Assembly: GCF_003344925.1 (NCBI RefSeq)
Contig: NZ_CP031188.1
Location: 618,501 to 682,500, forward strand
DNA: 64,000 nucleotides
Reading direction: 5' to 3'
Source of the DNA: Flavobacterium arcticum
GTDB lineage: Bacteria; Bacteroidota; Bacteroidia; Flavobacteriales; Flavobacteriaceae
The position numbers and the translations under genes were made by a program. Positions 49,216 to 57,149 of this stretch are shown here, one piece after another (position 1 is the stretch's first letter; each line of letters begins with the position of its first letter). Under the pieces are notes generated by a model. That model was not told the DNA's origin. It was given only the letters and a program-made list of their open reading frames with translations, and did not search any database.

Positions 49216-49653
49216 TTATAACTGAACTCTTTTTTGATAATAAAAAGCAGGCAAGAATAAAATTAAAAACAAAGGCTGTATTAAAAAACGCCTAATATAG
49301 AATAGCAGTAATAGGTTAACTTCATCTGTATTTAGTACTATAAAAAATATCGTTATGAATATTAAAAACAGTAACACATATAAAATAGAGCATAGTTTTA
49401 GTATCGACCTATCCTTAAACACTAAATAAATTATCGCTAATGAAAATAGAGAATTAAGTAAGTAACGAAATGCTATGCCTCCAAAGAGTTTAAGATTGTC
49501 ATATAAGGGCAACTCTTTCGACTCTGCTTTAAAAAAAGCCAAAAAAGGATCATAAAACAATTGTTCCTGAAAAACTCTTACCAACACAATTAGTATAAGT
49601 AATACTATTATTGCAAATACAGTAGTAGTACTAAGCTTTATTTTTTTTTGCAT
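49216..49653 (-). CDS. Exosortase F system-associated membrane protein
   Basis: A 145-aa membrane protein with four hydrophobic segments (about 10-28, 55-78, 88-108, 118-137) and the pattern FQEQLFYDPFLAFFK plus YIRRFLIQPLFLILFLPAFYYQ. This matches the small protein that accompanies XrtF in flavobacteria. Function unknown; it probably helps XrtF. Its start overlaps the xrtF 3' end by 23 nt, so the two are coupled. Confidence 0.85.
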   Translation of the reverse strand: MQKKIKLSTTTVFAIIVLLILIVLVRVFQEQLFYDPFLAFFKAESKELPLYDNLKLFGGIAFRYLLNSLFSLAIIYLVFKDRSILKLCSILYVLLFLIFITIFFIVLNTDEVNLLLLFYIRRFLIQPLFLILFLPAFYYQKRVQL

Positions 49654-50182
49654 TTCCTGAAAGTTTCATTACCCACAATACCCATAGTGCAAACACCACA
49701 CCATAAATAAATAGCGGAAAAAGTATATCGTGCATTAACTCTTCATACTCTGGGTAATAATAAAAGCCAAGCCCTAATAACGCTATACGCACTACATTTA
49801 GAACATGAATTATGAGTACCCCTATTATAATGTATAAAGATGTTCTTTTAAAAGTAGTAGAAAACGCAATAATAAAAGCAGCAAAAAGTATCATAACACT
49901 AACGGCGTTACAACCTTCAACTATTCGAGCAACACTATCGCTATTTACATAAAAAACATAAGATGCTTCTTTTAAATGAGGTGTTATATGTGCCTCTTTA
50001 CCCGTTAGCTGTACAATATCTTTAGATTGTTCTGCCACAAGAGTAGTCATGCTATCGGTCTCAAAATTATCTACATCATACTGACTAAGGTACAATGAAT
50101 AAATCACTGAAAGTATGAGATAACTCACCCCGAATTTAATAAGAAAAAGAAAAAAGGGACGGTTTTTTTGCCAAATACTCAT
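49631..50182 (-). CDS. xrtF: Exosortase family protein XrtF
   Basis: A 183-aa polytopic inner-membrane cysteine protease/transpeptidase of the exosortase/archaeosortase family. Expected catalytic residues: Cys91 in IVEGCNAVSVM, Arg132 in LNVVRIALL, His151 in LMHDILFP. Exosortases process C-terminal sorting signals of exported proteins. No candidate substrate with a matching C-terminal tail was seen in this window; the T9SS-tailed LRR protein uses a different system. Confidence 0.9.
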   Translation of the reverse strand: MSIWQKNRPFFLFLIKFGVSYLILSVIYSLYLSQYDVDNFETDSMTTLVAEQSKDIVQLTGKEAHITPHLKEASYVFYVNSDSVARIVEGCNAVSVMILFAAFIIAFSTTFKRTSLYIIIGVLIIHVLNVVRIALLGLGFYYYPEYEELMHDILFPLFIYGVVFALWVLWVMKLSGNAKKNKA

Positions 50183-50196
50183 TAGATAATTTTTAA

Positions 50197-50204
50197 CAAA
50201 AATA
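50197..50204 (-). promoter_or_regulatory. -7 box of the xrtF promoter
   Basis: Minus-strand TATTTTTG, exact to TAnnTTTG, 15 nt before the ATG; divergent from the box at 50230. Confidence 0.45.
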
Positions 50205-50229
50205 AGTAAAATAAAAGAGGTTTAATAAA

Positions 50230-50237
50230 TACATTTG
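50230..50237 (+). promoter_or_regulatory. -7 box of the GAF-domain gene
   Basis: TACATTTG, exact to TAnnTTTG, 21 nt before the ATG at 50258. Confidence 0.45.
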
Positions 50238-50257
50238 TAATAAAGAAATTCAATAAG

Positions 50258-50713
50258 ATGACGTTTGAAGAATTAAAGCCTAAAGTAACCGATATACTAC
50301 ACCATACTAACACTTTACGCAATGAAAAGTTGTTACAACTATGTCATTTGCTTAGAGATAATATAGATTATTATGACTGGGTAGGCTTTTACTTTAAAAA
50401 TGACGATAAGGAAGAATTACTATTAGGACCTTATGCTGGCGAACCTACTGATCATACTGTTATCCCTTTTGGAAAAGGTATTTGTGGGCAGGTAGCTGTA
50501 TCTAACGAGAACTTTGTAGTGCCCGATGTTAGCGCACAAGACAACTATATTGCTTGTAGTATTACTGTAAAATCTGAAATTGTTGTACCGCTCTTTGCCA
50601 ATAATGAAAATATTGGTCAAATAGATATTGACTCTAATATAATTGACGCATTTACTGAAAATGATGAGCGTTTTCTTGAGTTTGTTAATCATGAAGTAGC
50701 AAAAATGTTTTAA
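50258..50713 (+). CDS. GAF-domain free methionine-(R)-sulfoxide reductase-like protein
   Basis: A 151-aa single GAF domain. It shows the fRMsr layout: NIDYYDWVGFYF, LLLGPYAGE, IPFGKGICGQVA (Cys76), NYIACSITVKSEIVVPL (Cys100), and GQIDIDS. Known fRMsr enzymes reduce free Met-R-sulfoxide using three Cys; the two motif Cys are here, but the first one, just before IPFGKG, is replaced (DHTVIPFGKG). The mechanism would therefore differ or activity may be lower. Single gene, divergent from xrtF. Confidence 0.82.
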   Translation: MTFEELKPKVTDILHHTNTLRNEKLLQLCHLLRDNIDYYDWVGFYFKNDDKEELLLGPYAGEPTDHTVIPFGKGICGQVAVSNENFVVPDVSAQDNYIACSITVKSEIVVPLFANNENIGQIDIDSNIIDAFTENDERFLEFVNHEVAKMF

Positions 50714-50766
50714 ACACACGTGTTTAAAACAAAATTGTTATAAAAAAGCAATTACACTATTATGTA

Positions 50767-50796
50767 TTGCCGGTACCAAAAATATAATTATCTTTG
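50767..50796 (+). promoter_or_regulatory. Promoter of rpsO
   Basis: TTG (50767-50769), a 19-nt gap, TATCTTTG (50789-50796), exact. The TTG at its end opens the false N-terminal extension of rpsO. Leader of about 50 nt with CAGGAAAATCCTG (50805-50817), a small inverted repeat. Confidence 0.65.
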
Positions 50797-50850
50797 CAGC
50801 CAATCAGGAAAATCCTGAATATACATAATAATTATTTAAATAATATTTGC

Positions 50851-51120
50851 ATGTACTTAACTAAAGAAGTTAAAGCAGAAATTTTCGAGAAGCACGGTAA
50901 AGCTGCTACTAACACTGGTTCAGCAGAAGGTCAAATCGCGCTATTCACATTCAGAATCAACCACCTTACAGAGCACCTTAAAAAAAATCGTCACGATTAT
51001 AATACAGAGCGCTCTCTTGTAATGCTGGTAGGTAAACGAAGAAGCCTACTTGACTACCTGAAGAAAAAAGAAATCAACAGGTATCGTGAGATTATCAAAG
51101 AATTGAACATCAGAAAATAA
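50851..51120 (+). CDS. rpsO: 30S ribosomal protein S15
   Basis: A standard 89-aa S15: starts MYLTKEVKAEIFEKHGKA and has the conserved GSAEGQIALFTFRINHLTEHL and RSLLDYLKKK. The start is the ATG at 50851; the open frame continues to a TTG at 50794 only through the promoter and leader. Followed by a terminator and pnp, the classical rpsO-pnp order. Confidence 0.98.
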   Translation: MYLTKEVKAEIFEKHGKAATNTGSAEGQIALFTFRINHLTEHLKKNRHDYNTERSLVMLVGKRRSLLDYLKKKEINRYREIIKELNIRK

Positions 51121-51128
51121 TCGAGATG

Positions 51129-51159
51129 AAAAGAGGTGCCTGCGCGCCTCTTTTTGTTT
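51129..51159 (+). terminator. Terminator after rpsO
   Basis: An 11-bp stem AAAAGAGGTGC/GCGCCTCTTTT (one G-U pair), 4-nt loop, T-run. It partly separates rpsO from pnp. Confidence 0.8.
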
Positions 51160-51262
51160 TTAGATGAATGTAGAAAAAGTTTTGGTTTTTCATTGGGTTT
51201 TAAACAACTACACACAACAACAACACAACTAAACCCATTGTTTAATCAAAGTATTAGAATTT

Positions 51263-53545
51263 ATGATTCCAAACGTAACAAGAGAAGTTATCGATCTGGG
51301 AGATGGAAGAAGCATCTCGATCGAAACAGGAAAACTTGCGAAACAGGCTGATGGTGCTGTAGTAGTACGCATGGGAGATGCTATGTTACTTGCTACAGTA
51401 GTATCGGCAAAGAACCCAAGCCCTGTAGATTTCCTACCATTAACGGTAGATTACCGTGAAAAATTTGCAGCCGCAGGTCGTTTTCCTGGAGGCTTTTTTA
51501 AGCGTGAAGCACGACCAAGTGATAGCGAGGTATTAACGATGCGTTTAGTAGACCGCGTATTGCGTCCGCTTTTCCCAAGTGACTACCATGCTGAAACACA
51601 AGTAATGATACAGTTAATGTCGCATGACGAAACTGTAATGCCAGACTCTCTTGCAGGTCTTGCTGCATCTGCTGCACTTGCAGTATCAGATGCACCATTT
51701 AGCACACTAATTTCTGAAGTTCGTGTAGCAAGAGTAGACGGTCAATTTATTATTAACCCTAGCAAAGTGCAACTTGCAGAATCTGACATTGACATGATGA
51801 TTGGGGCTTCTGCAGAGTCTATCGCAATGGTTGAGGGTGAAATGAAAGAGATATCTGAACTAGAAATGGTAGAGGCTATTAAGTTTGCCCACGAAGCCAT
51901 TAAACTACAGATAGCTGCACAAGAGAAGCTAAAAGCTGCTGTTGGCAAAGAAAGAAGAACGTATGAAGAGGAAAGAAATGACGATGCAGTTTATGCTAAA
52001 GTACGTGAACTTTCTTACGATAAGTATTTTGCTATAGCAAAAGAAGGTTCTTCTAAACAAGAACGTTCTGAAAAATTCTCACTACTTAAAGATGAGGTAA
52101 AAGAAGCCTTTACTGAAGAAGAGTTACTTGAAAATAGTGACCTTATTGGTAAATATCTTTCTAAAACACAAAAAGAAGCAGTAAGAAATGTAATTCTTGA
52201 CCTTGGACTTCGTCTTGACGGAAGAAAAACAAACGAGATTAGACCTATATGGTGTGAAGTAGATTACTTACCATCAGTACACGGATCTGCTCTTTTTACA
52301 AGAGGAGAAACACAAGCACTGGCAACAGTAACACTAGGCACATCGCGTGAGGCTAACATTATTGACTTACCTACAGACCAAGGAGAAGAGAAATTTTACT
52401 TACACTATAACTTCCCTCCTTTCTCTACTGGAGAAGCAAAACCACTAAGAGGAACATCTAGACGTGAAGTAGGACATGGAAACCTTGCACAACGTGCACT
52501 TAAAAACATGATTCCTGAAGAGAATCCTTATACAATACGTATCGTATCAGAAGTATTAGAATCTAACGGTTCATCTTCTATGGCTACAGTATGTGCAGGA
52601 ACACTTGCTTTAATGGATGCTGGTGTACAAATGAAAAAACCTGTATCTGGTATTGCTATGGGTCTTATTTCTGATGAAGAAACAGGACGTTGGGCTGTAT
52701 TATCTGATATTCTTGGTGATGAAGATCACTTAGGCGATATGGACTTTAAAGTAACCGGAACAGCAGATGGTATTACTGCCTGCCAGATGGATATTAAAAT
52801 TGAAGGTCTTGCTTACGAAATAATGGAGAAAGCTCTTGAACAAGCTAGAGATGGTCGTCTTCATATTCTTGGTAAACTAACTGAGGTTATTGAGCAACCA
52901 AGAGTAGATGTTAAAAAACATTCTCCTAAAATTATTAAAGTAACCATACCTGGTGCATTTATTGGTGCACTTATAGGTCCTGGTGGAAAAGTAATACAGG
53001 AACTTCAAAAAACTACAGGAACTACTATTGTAATTAATGAGGTTGACGAACAAGGAGAAGTTGAAATTTTAGGAACTGACCCAGATGGAATTCAGGCAGT
53101 ACTTAATAAAATTGACTCTATTACGTTTAAACCACAAGTTGGCGAAACCTATAGCGTAAAAGTTATAAAAATGCTAGACTTTGGTGCTGTAGTAGAATAT
53201 GCAGACGCTCCTGGCAACGAAGTGTTACTTCACGTTAGTGAAATAGCATGGGAACGTACCGAAAACGTATCTGATGTTGTAAATATGGGTGATGTCTTTG
53301 ATGTTAAATACTTAGGTATAGACCCTAAAACAAGAAAAGAGAAAGTTTCGAGAAAAGCATTGTTACCACGCCCACCAAGGGATGAGAACAGAGCTCCTAG
53401 AGAAGACAGAGGACCAAGGGAAGACCGCCCAAGAGACAATAGAGGCAGAGATAACCGCGGTAGAGATGATAGAAACTCACGAGATAGAGATAATAAAATA
53501 GAGCGTAGAGAAGAAGGTAATGACGATACCAATAAAGAATCGTAG
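51263..53545 (+). CDS. pnp: Polyribonucleotide nucleotidyltransferase
   Basis: 3'-5' phosphorolytic exoribonuclease, 760 aa. Two RNase PH domains (about 5-230 and 320-550, the second with [27 protein letters not shown]), then KH ([21 protein letters not shown]) and S1 ([32 protein letters not shown]) RNA-binding domains. The last ~65 residues form a basic/acidic tail rich in Arg-Asp (repeats of R-E-D-R, R-G-R-D-N-R), unusual in length and likely to bind RNA or proteins. Starts 142 nt after rpsO. Confidence 0.97.
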   Translation: MIPNVTREVIDLGDGRSISIETGKLAKQADGAVVVRMGDAMLLATVVSAKNPSPVDFLPLTVDYREKFAAAGRFPGGFFKREARPSDSEVLTMRLVDRVLRPLFPSDYHAETQVMIQLMSHDETVMPDSLAGLAASAALAVSDAPFSTLISEVRVARVDGQFIINPSKVQLAESDIDMMIGASAESIAMVEGEMKEISELEMVEAIKFAHEAIKLQIAAQEKLKAAVGKERRTYEEERNDDAVYAKVRELSYDKYFAIAKEGSSKQERSEKFSLLKDEVKEAFTEEELLENSDLIGKYLSKTQKEAVRNVILDLGLRLDGRKTNEIRPIWCEVDYLPSVHGSALFTRGETQALATVTLGTSREANIIDLPTDQGEEKFYLHYNFPPFSTGEAKPLRGTSRREVGHGNLAQRALKNMIPEENPYTIRIVSEVLESNGSSSMATVCAGTLALMDAGVQMKKPVSGIAMGLISDEETGRWAVLSDILGDEDHLGDMDFKVTGTADGITACQMDIKIEGLAYEIMEKALEQARDGRLHILGKLTEVIEQPRVDVKKHSPKIIKVTIPGAFIGALIGPGGKVIQELQKTTGTTIVINEVDEQGEVEILGTDPDGIQAVLNKIDSITFKPQVGETYSVKVIKMLDFGAVVEYADAPGNEVLLHVSEIAWERTENVSDVVNMGDVFDVKYLGIDPKTRKEKVSRKALLPRPPRDENRAPREDRGPREDRPRDNRGRDNRGRDDRNSRDRDNKIERREEGNDDTNKES

Positions 53546-53571
53546 TCTACACTTATATAACACAAAATATG

Positions 53572-53602
53572 AACCTGTAACAAAAGTTACAGGTTTTTTT
53601 TT
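53572..53602 (+). terminator. Terminator of pnp
   Basis: A 10-bp stem AACCTGTAAC/GTTACAGGTT, AAAA loop, T-run to 53602. Confidence 0.88.
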
Positions 53603-53731
53603 ATTTTCAACAATTTATTAACGGTTTAGGCTTTTAAATTTTCATTATCTTAGATTTAGATATATCTAAGTCTGACTAAGCTGAAACAGGACATTAAACT
53701 TGAAAGTAAGCATAATTTCATCCAACTTTTT

Positions 53732-54412
53732 ATGAAAAAAATCATTTTTTTATTCGTCGCAACAATTGCGTTAACATTTGTTTCATGTTCAAATGAACCA
53801 ACTAATTCTGAAACAAGTACAGTAGATTCATCAAAATTTCAATTAAAAAGCTCAAGTGGCAATACCAAATTGGATTCGCTTTACAATGTAATGGTAAATT
53901 CAAATGAGTATATTTCATTGAAAAAGAACAGAGAAATTTTTATTGGTAAAATGAATTTTACTGGTAAGGTATCAGATATAGATACTAAAGCTAAACTTTT
54001 ATCATGGATAAACACTAACATTAGTATTACCGATTTCGCTAACTATAATGAAGCGGAAACAGGATATGATAATCTTTTAGCGTCGGAAAAAATCGTTACA
54101 ATAAATAATCTTGAATTTTATAAAGAACTTCAAAAAGAGCCGAGCATCGGTGGTTCATTCTTAAACTTAACTGAACCTGAACCTGTACCTACTGATGCAT
54201 GCGGTTGCGGAAGCGCATATTCCTTAACAATGGCTGGCATTGCAGCAGACAGAGCAGCCGATTATGATGCAGCAACGTCAGTTACTGATTTGTCCGATTT
54301 TGACTCTATTGATGATTTTGCAGGTGCTGTGGCGGACATGAACAATTGCTATCAAGCTGCAATTGATCAAGCTTGGAGTGATTTTCGCTTATGTATTTAC
54401 AATTGTAATTAA
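53732..54412 (+). CDS. Lipoprotein with Cys-rich C-terminus (paralog pair member A)
   Basis: A 226-aa lipoprotein, lipid Cys at residue 19 (FVSC). Residues about 46-135 form a helical domain that aligns with the next gene's product (see findings): LDSLYNVMVNSNEY, RE-x-F, SWINTNISITDF-x3-NEA. After a Glu/Pro spacer (EPEPVPT) comes a ~70-residue tail with five Cys (157, 159, 206, 221, 225), CGCGSAYSL to RLCIYNCN. The tail resembles a processed peptide or disulfide-bonded mini-domain. No known family recognised. Ends 2 nt before the paralog. Confidence 0.75.
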   Translation: MKKIIFLFVATIALTFVSCSNEPTNSETSTVDSSKFQLKSSSGNTKLDSLYNVMVNSNEYISLKKNREIFIGKMNFTGKVSDIDTKAKLLSWINTNISITDFANYNEAETGYDNLLASEKIVTINNLEFYKELQKEPSIGGSFLNLTEPEPVPTDACGCGSAYSLTMAGIAADRAADYDAATSVTDLSDFDSIDDFAGAVADMNNCYQAAIDQAWSDFRLCIYNCN

Positions 54413-54414
54413 TT

Positions 54415-54900
54415 ATGAAGAATATTATAGCCTTTTTCATCTGTTTAACTTTTTCAATTTCACAGGGTCAAAACAAGCCAAGGGTTAATTACGACCCATC
54501 AAGTACAGAATATAAAGAGTATTATACTACACTTCTCGATATGTATAAGAAAATGTACGATTCTGAGCTGGGTATAAAAGTCTATCAGGCAAGAGAAAAT
54601 TTTAGGTTAAAGGCAAATTATAATAAATCTTTTCAAGATGAAAAATATCAATCACTTTCAGGTGAAGAAATGGCATTAGCGTGGGTGGAGGATCATTTAG
54701 AGCAGACCGAATTTGAATCTATGGATGAGGCGCGGAGTTTGTTTAATAAACAAACCGAAATGGGAAAGCAGCTAATATGGGAAAATATTGACTTATATAA
54801 ATACAGTAAAGAAGCTATGCAGGTATGCGGTAGTGAAATAATGGCAGATGTATGGAAGGAATTGCATATTTTGTATGGGTCTAACAGGTTTATGTACTAA
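54415..54900 (+). CDS. Secreted paralog of the preceding lipoprotein (pair member B)
   Basis: A 161-aa protein with a cleavable signal peptide (MKNIIAFFICLTFSISQGQ) and no lipobox. Residues about 40-133 align with residues 47-135 of the upstream product: LLDMYKKMYDSELGI, ARENF, AWVEDHLEQTEF-x3-DEA, DLYKYSKEA. There is no Cys-rich tail, only one Cys in the mature part. No family recognised. It starts 2 nt after the upstream stop, so the pair is translated together. Possibly a partner, inhibitor or helper of the first protein; this is inference. Confidence 0.72.
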   Translation: MKNIIAFFICLTFSISQGQNKPRVNYDPSSTEYKEYYTTLLDMYKKMYDSELGIKVYQARENFRLKANYNKSFQDEKYQSLSGEEMALAWVEDHLEQTEFESMDEARSLFNKQTEMGKQLIWENIDLYKYSKEAMQVCGSEIMADVWKELHILYGSNRFMY

Positions 54901-54906
54901 CACATG

Positions 54907-54936
54907 ACCCCTACTATTAATAATAGCAGGGGTTTT
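54907..54936 (+). terminator. Terminator of the paralog pair
   Basis: A 13-bp stem with one mismatch (ACCCCTACTATTA with TAATAGCAGGGGT), one-base loop, then T-run. Confidence 0.8.
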
Positions 54937-54967
54937 ATTTTTAATAAAAAACTTATATAAATAATTT

Positions 54968-54998
54968 TTTGTAATCCAGAATAAAAAAAATACATTTG
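54968..54998 (+). promoter_or_regulatory. Promoter of the Bor-like lipoprotein gene
   Basis: TTTG (54968-54971), a 19-nt gap, TACATTTG (54991-54998), exact at both boxes, 32 nt before the ATG. Confidence 0.65.
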
Positions 54999-55030
54999 AC
55001 TTTATTTAAATTAATAAACATAAAACAACA

Positions 55031-55324
55031 ATGGAAAAAATTACAAAAATTTTTACCGCAGCTTTCGCAGCATCTATGCTCTTAACATCTTGCTATACTT
55101 ACACTACTGTGGTAGGTAAAGGGGCACAAAGTAATGTTACCGTTACAAAATGGAATCATTATGTAATTTATGGCTTAGCTCCTGTTGGAGTATCTGATTC
55201 TAGGGATATGGCAGATGGAGCAACTGATTATACAGTAACAACAAAACACAGTTTTGTTAATGGACTTATTGCCGGTATAACATTTGGTATTTATACTCCG
55301 ACAACTACAACCGTTACTAAATAA
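55031..55324 (+). CDS. Bor/Iss-like lipoprotein
   Basis: A 97-aa lipoprotein, lipid Cys at residue 21 (LLTSC). The C-terminal HSFVNGLIAGITFGIYTPTT matches the FVNGLLGFITLGIYTP strand pair that marks the lambda Bor/Iss family, and the middle HYVIYGLAPVG resembles the HHFFVSGIG segment. In E. coli, Bor/Iss is linked to serum survival; in free-living bacteria the role is unknown. No other phage gene is near, so the link to lambda is only family resemblance. Confidence 0.78.
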   Translation: MEKITKIFTAAFAASMLLTSCYTYTTVVGKGAQSNVTVTKWNHYVIYGLAPVGVSDSRDMADGATDYTVTTKHSFVNGLIAGITFGIYTPTTTTVTK

Positions 55325-55332
55325 TTCTTATA

Positions 55333-55359
55333 AAGTGGGAGATTAAAAATTTCCCACTT
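55333..55359 (+). terminator. Weak terminator after the Bor-like gene
   Basis: An 8-bp stem AAGTGGGA/TCCCACTT with an 11-nt loop, and only a short T-run. It lies just before the small membrane protein gene. Confidence 0.5.
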
Positions 55360-55374
55360 AAATTTTATCCAACA

Positions 55375-55581
55375 TTGAAAAAAACATTATTCTTCGTAAT
55401 TTCTGCTATAACATTCATTTTACTAATTGATGTAACATCAAAACTCATTAGTGATATAGATCGACTGACAGAATATGGGTGGGGATTCCTTGCAGGAAAA
55501 CTTATTTTGCTTCTTGTTTTTTTGCTTCTCTTATTGCTTCTCTATAAAAAAACATTTACCAAAAAATCTTCTGAAAAATAG
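55375..55581 (+). CDS. Small two-TM hypothetical membrane protein
   Basis: A 68-aa frame with TTG start (MKKTLFFVISAITF), two hydrophobic segments (about 4-24 and 38-57) and a basic C-terminus (YKKTFTKKSSEK). No family recognised. It follows the Bor-like gene by 50 nt across a weak hairpin. The coding call rests on the plausible topology; no clear promoter. Confidence 0.5.
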   Translation: MKKTLFFVISAITFILLIDVTSKLISDIDRLTEYGWGFLAGKLILLLVFLLLLLLLYKKTFTKKSSEK

Positions 55582-55985
55582 AAATCTTATCATTATATTT
55601 CTATAATTACAGGTTTTTATTTTATCCATTAAACAGATTTGTTTCCTAACGGGTTTGCCTTTACATATAAGCCAAGCATGATAACTGGGTATATCGTGTA
55701 TCCAATTGCAAAATAACACCGATGATTATATCCTAAGCATTTTTTCGACATCAAATAAAAATCACTAAAACAATCTCGGGTATCCGTGACAAAAAATTAT
55801 TTTTTAATAAGACTGTACAAAAAAAATTAATCACCACCTTTAACTTGTTTAAAATCAGACACCTTTAGGCTTTTAAATTAAACTATAATAACATTTAATT
55901 AAAAATTTAGTTACATCGTGTAACTTTTTCTGACTTCGTTGCGTATAACTACTCACATACATACTTAAACAGTCAGGATTTTTAA
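55582..55985. other. Intergenic region before rpoD (404 nt)
   Basis: AT-rich. The only structure I see is a small hairpin, AGTTACA-TCG-TGTAACT plus T-run, at 55909-55929, 57 nt before rpoD, which could be an attenuator. TTG at 55939-55941 may be a -33 element, but no good -7 follows. No gene supported. Confidence 0.5.
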
Positions 55986-56849
55986 ATGAGACAACTTAAA
56001 ATCACCAAGCAGGTTACCAATAGGGAAACTGCATCTTTAGACAAGTACCTTCAGGAAATTGGAAAAGTAGATTTAATTACAGCAGATGAGGAGGTAGAAT
56101 TAGCACAACGTATAAAAGCCGGAGACCAGAGAGCACTCGAAAAACTTACAAAAGCCAACCTACGTTTCGTAGTATCGGTAGCTAAACAATATCAAAACCA
56201 AGGATTGACCCTTCCTGACCTTATTAACGAAGGTAACTTAGGACTTATTAAAGCGGCACAACGTTTTGATGAAACACGTGGTTTTAAATTTATATCCTAT
56301 GCCGTATGGTGGATTCGTCAATCGATATTGCAAGCACTTGCTGAGCAGTCGCGTATTGTTCGTCTTCCGCTTAACAAAATTGGATCTATCAACAAGATCA
56401 ACAAAATGTATGCTTTACTGGAACAAAGTAGTGAGCGTGCGCCTTCGGCAGAAGAAATTGCTAAGGAACTTGACATGACCGTTAACGATGTTAAGGAGAG
56501 TATGAAAAACTCAGGACGTCACCTATCTATGGATGCTCCGCTTGTTGAAGGAGAAGACTCTAACCTATATGATGTACTTCGTTCTGGTGAGTCGCCAAAT
56601 CCTGATCGTGAGCTAATTCATGAGTCTCTTCGTACTGAAATAGAAAGAGCTTTAGAGACACTTACACCTCGTGAAGCCGATGTTGTAAGACTTTACTTTG
56701 GTTTAGGAGACCAACACCCGATGACACTTGAAGAAATAGGTGAAACTTTTGACCTTACTCGTGAGCGTGTCCGTCAGATTAAAGAAAAGGCTATCAGAAG
56801 GTTAAAGCATACTTCGCGCAGCAAGATTCTTAAAACATATCTTGGGTAA
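55986..56849 (+). CDS. rpoD: Primary RNA polymerase sigma factor (RpoD/SigA type)
   Basis: A 287-aa sigma-70 protein. Starts [30 protein letters not shown] (region 1.2), with region 2 ([50 protein letters not shown]), region 3 and region 4 ([27 protein letters not shown]). It lacks region 1.1 and the non-conserved insert of E. coli RpoD, as is normal for the Bacteroidota housekeeping sigma that reads TTG/TAnnTTTG promoters. Confidence 0.96.
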   Translation: MRQLKITKQVTNRETASLDKYLQEIGKVDLITADEEVELAQRIKAGDQRALEKLTKANLRFVVSVAKQYQNQGLTLPDLINEGNLGLIKAAQRFDETRGFKFISYAVWWIRQSILQALAEQSRIVRLPLNKIGSINKINKMYALLEQSSERAPSAEEIAKELDMTVNDVKESMKNSGRHLSMDAPLVEGEDSNLYDVLRSGESPNPDRELIHESLRTEIERALETLTPREADVVRLYFGLGDQHPMTLEEIGETFDLTRERVRQIKEKAIRRLKHTSRSKILKTYLG

Positions 56850-56993
56850 CGTTAAAATGCACAAAAAATTATATTCTTAATTTTATAATTTGTTTATAAT
56901 TTGTATTTTGGCTGCACAATAATGTAATTCAACGAATAAAAATATATAAAGCACTTACAGTTCAATAACTGTTCGTTTTTTGATTGATGATTG

Positions 56994-57021
56994 AACTCCG
57001 GCTGATTACCGGAGTTTTTCT
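56994..57021 (+). terminator. Terminator between rpoD and rpe
   Basis: An 8-bp stem AACTCCGG/CCGGAGTT, 7-nt loop, T-rich tail to about 57025. Confidence 0.85.
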
Positions 57022-57080
57022 TTTTATATAGCCTGACGTAACCTGTTTCGGTTTTCTTAAAACCGTTTCTTCCTCCTGCA

Positions 57081-57113
57081 CTTTACAACTTTCTACTTTA
57101 TGACTTTACAACT
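57081..57113 (+). repeat. Tandem near-repeat of ACTTTAxxACT type
   Basis: Four imperfect copies of a 7-8-nt unit (CTTTACAA, CTTTCTA, CTTTATGA, CTTTACAA) in a row between the hairpin and the rpe promoter box. Confidence 0.4.
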
Positions 57114-57121
57114 ATAAAGAG

Positions 57122-57129
57122 TATCTTTG
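57122..57129 (+). promoter_or_regulatory. -7 box of the rpe promoter
   Basis: TATCTTTG, exact to TAnnTTTG, 20 nt before the rpe ATG. No TTG at -33; the tandem near-repeat occupies that place. Confidence 0.5.
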
Positions 57130-57149
57130 CAGTATAAACACACACTACA

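Larger units (their letters stand above)
56850..57149. other. Intergenic region rpoD-rpe (300 nt), possible small RNA
   Basis: Contains a promoter-like AT tract around 56885-56915, a small hairpin ACAGTT-CAAT-AACTGT (56957-56972) with a T-run, a good terminator at 56994-57021, a second hairpin CGGTTTT-CTT-AAAACCG (57049-57065), a run of near-repeats (57081-57113) and the rpe -7 box. A transcript of about 100 nt ending at the terminator is possible, but the simplest reading is rpoD termination. Confidence 0.45.

Noticed and set aside
53656..53669. 14-nt palindrome TTAGATATATCTAA before the paralog pair
   Set aside because: AT-only apart from two pairs; such palindromes are expected by chance here, and no promoter boxes flank it.
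55031..55324. Prophage remnant suggested by the Bor-like gene
   Set aside because: No integrase, att-like repeat, structural or lysis gene is nearby.
55640..55725. Short open stretch that could be the end of a broken gene (about 27 codons to TAA) and a reverse frame over it
   Set aside because: Too short to recognise and not better than chance in AT-rich DNA; no start or family.
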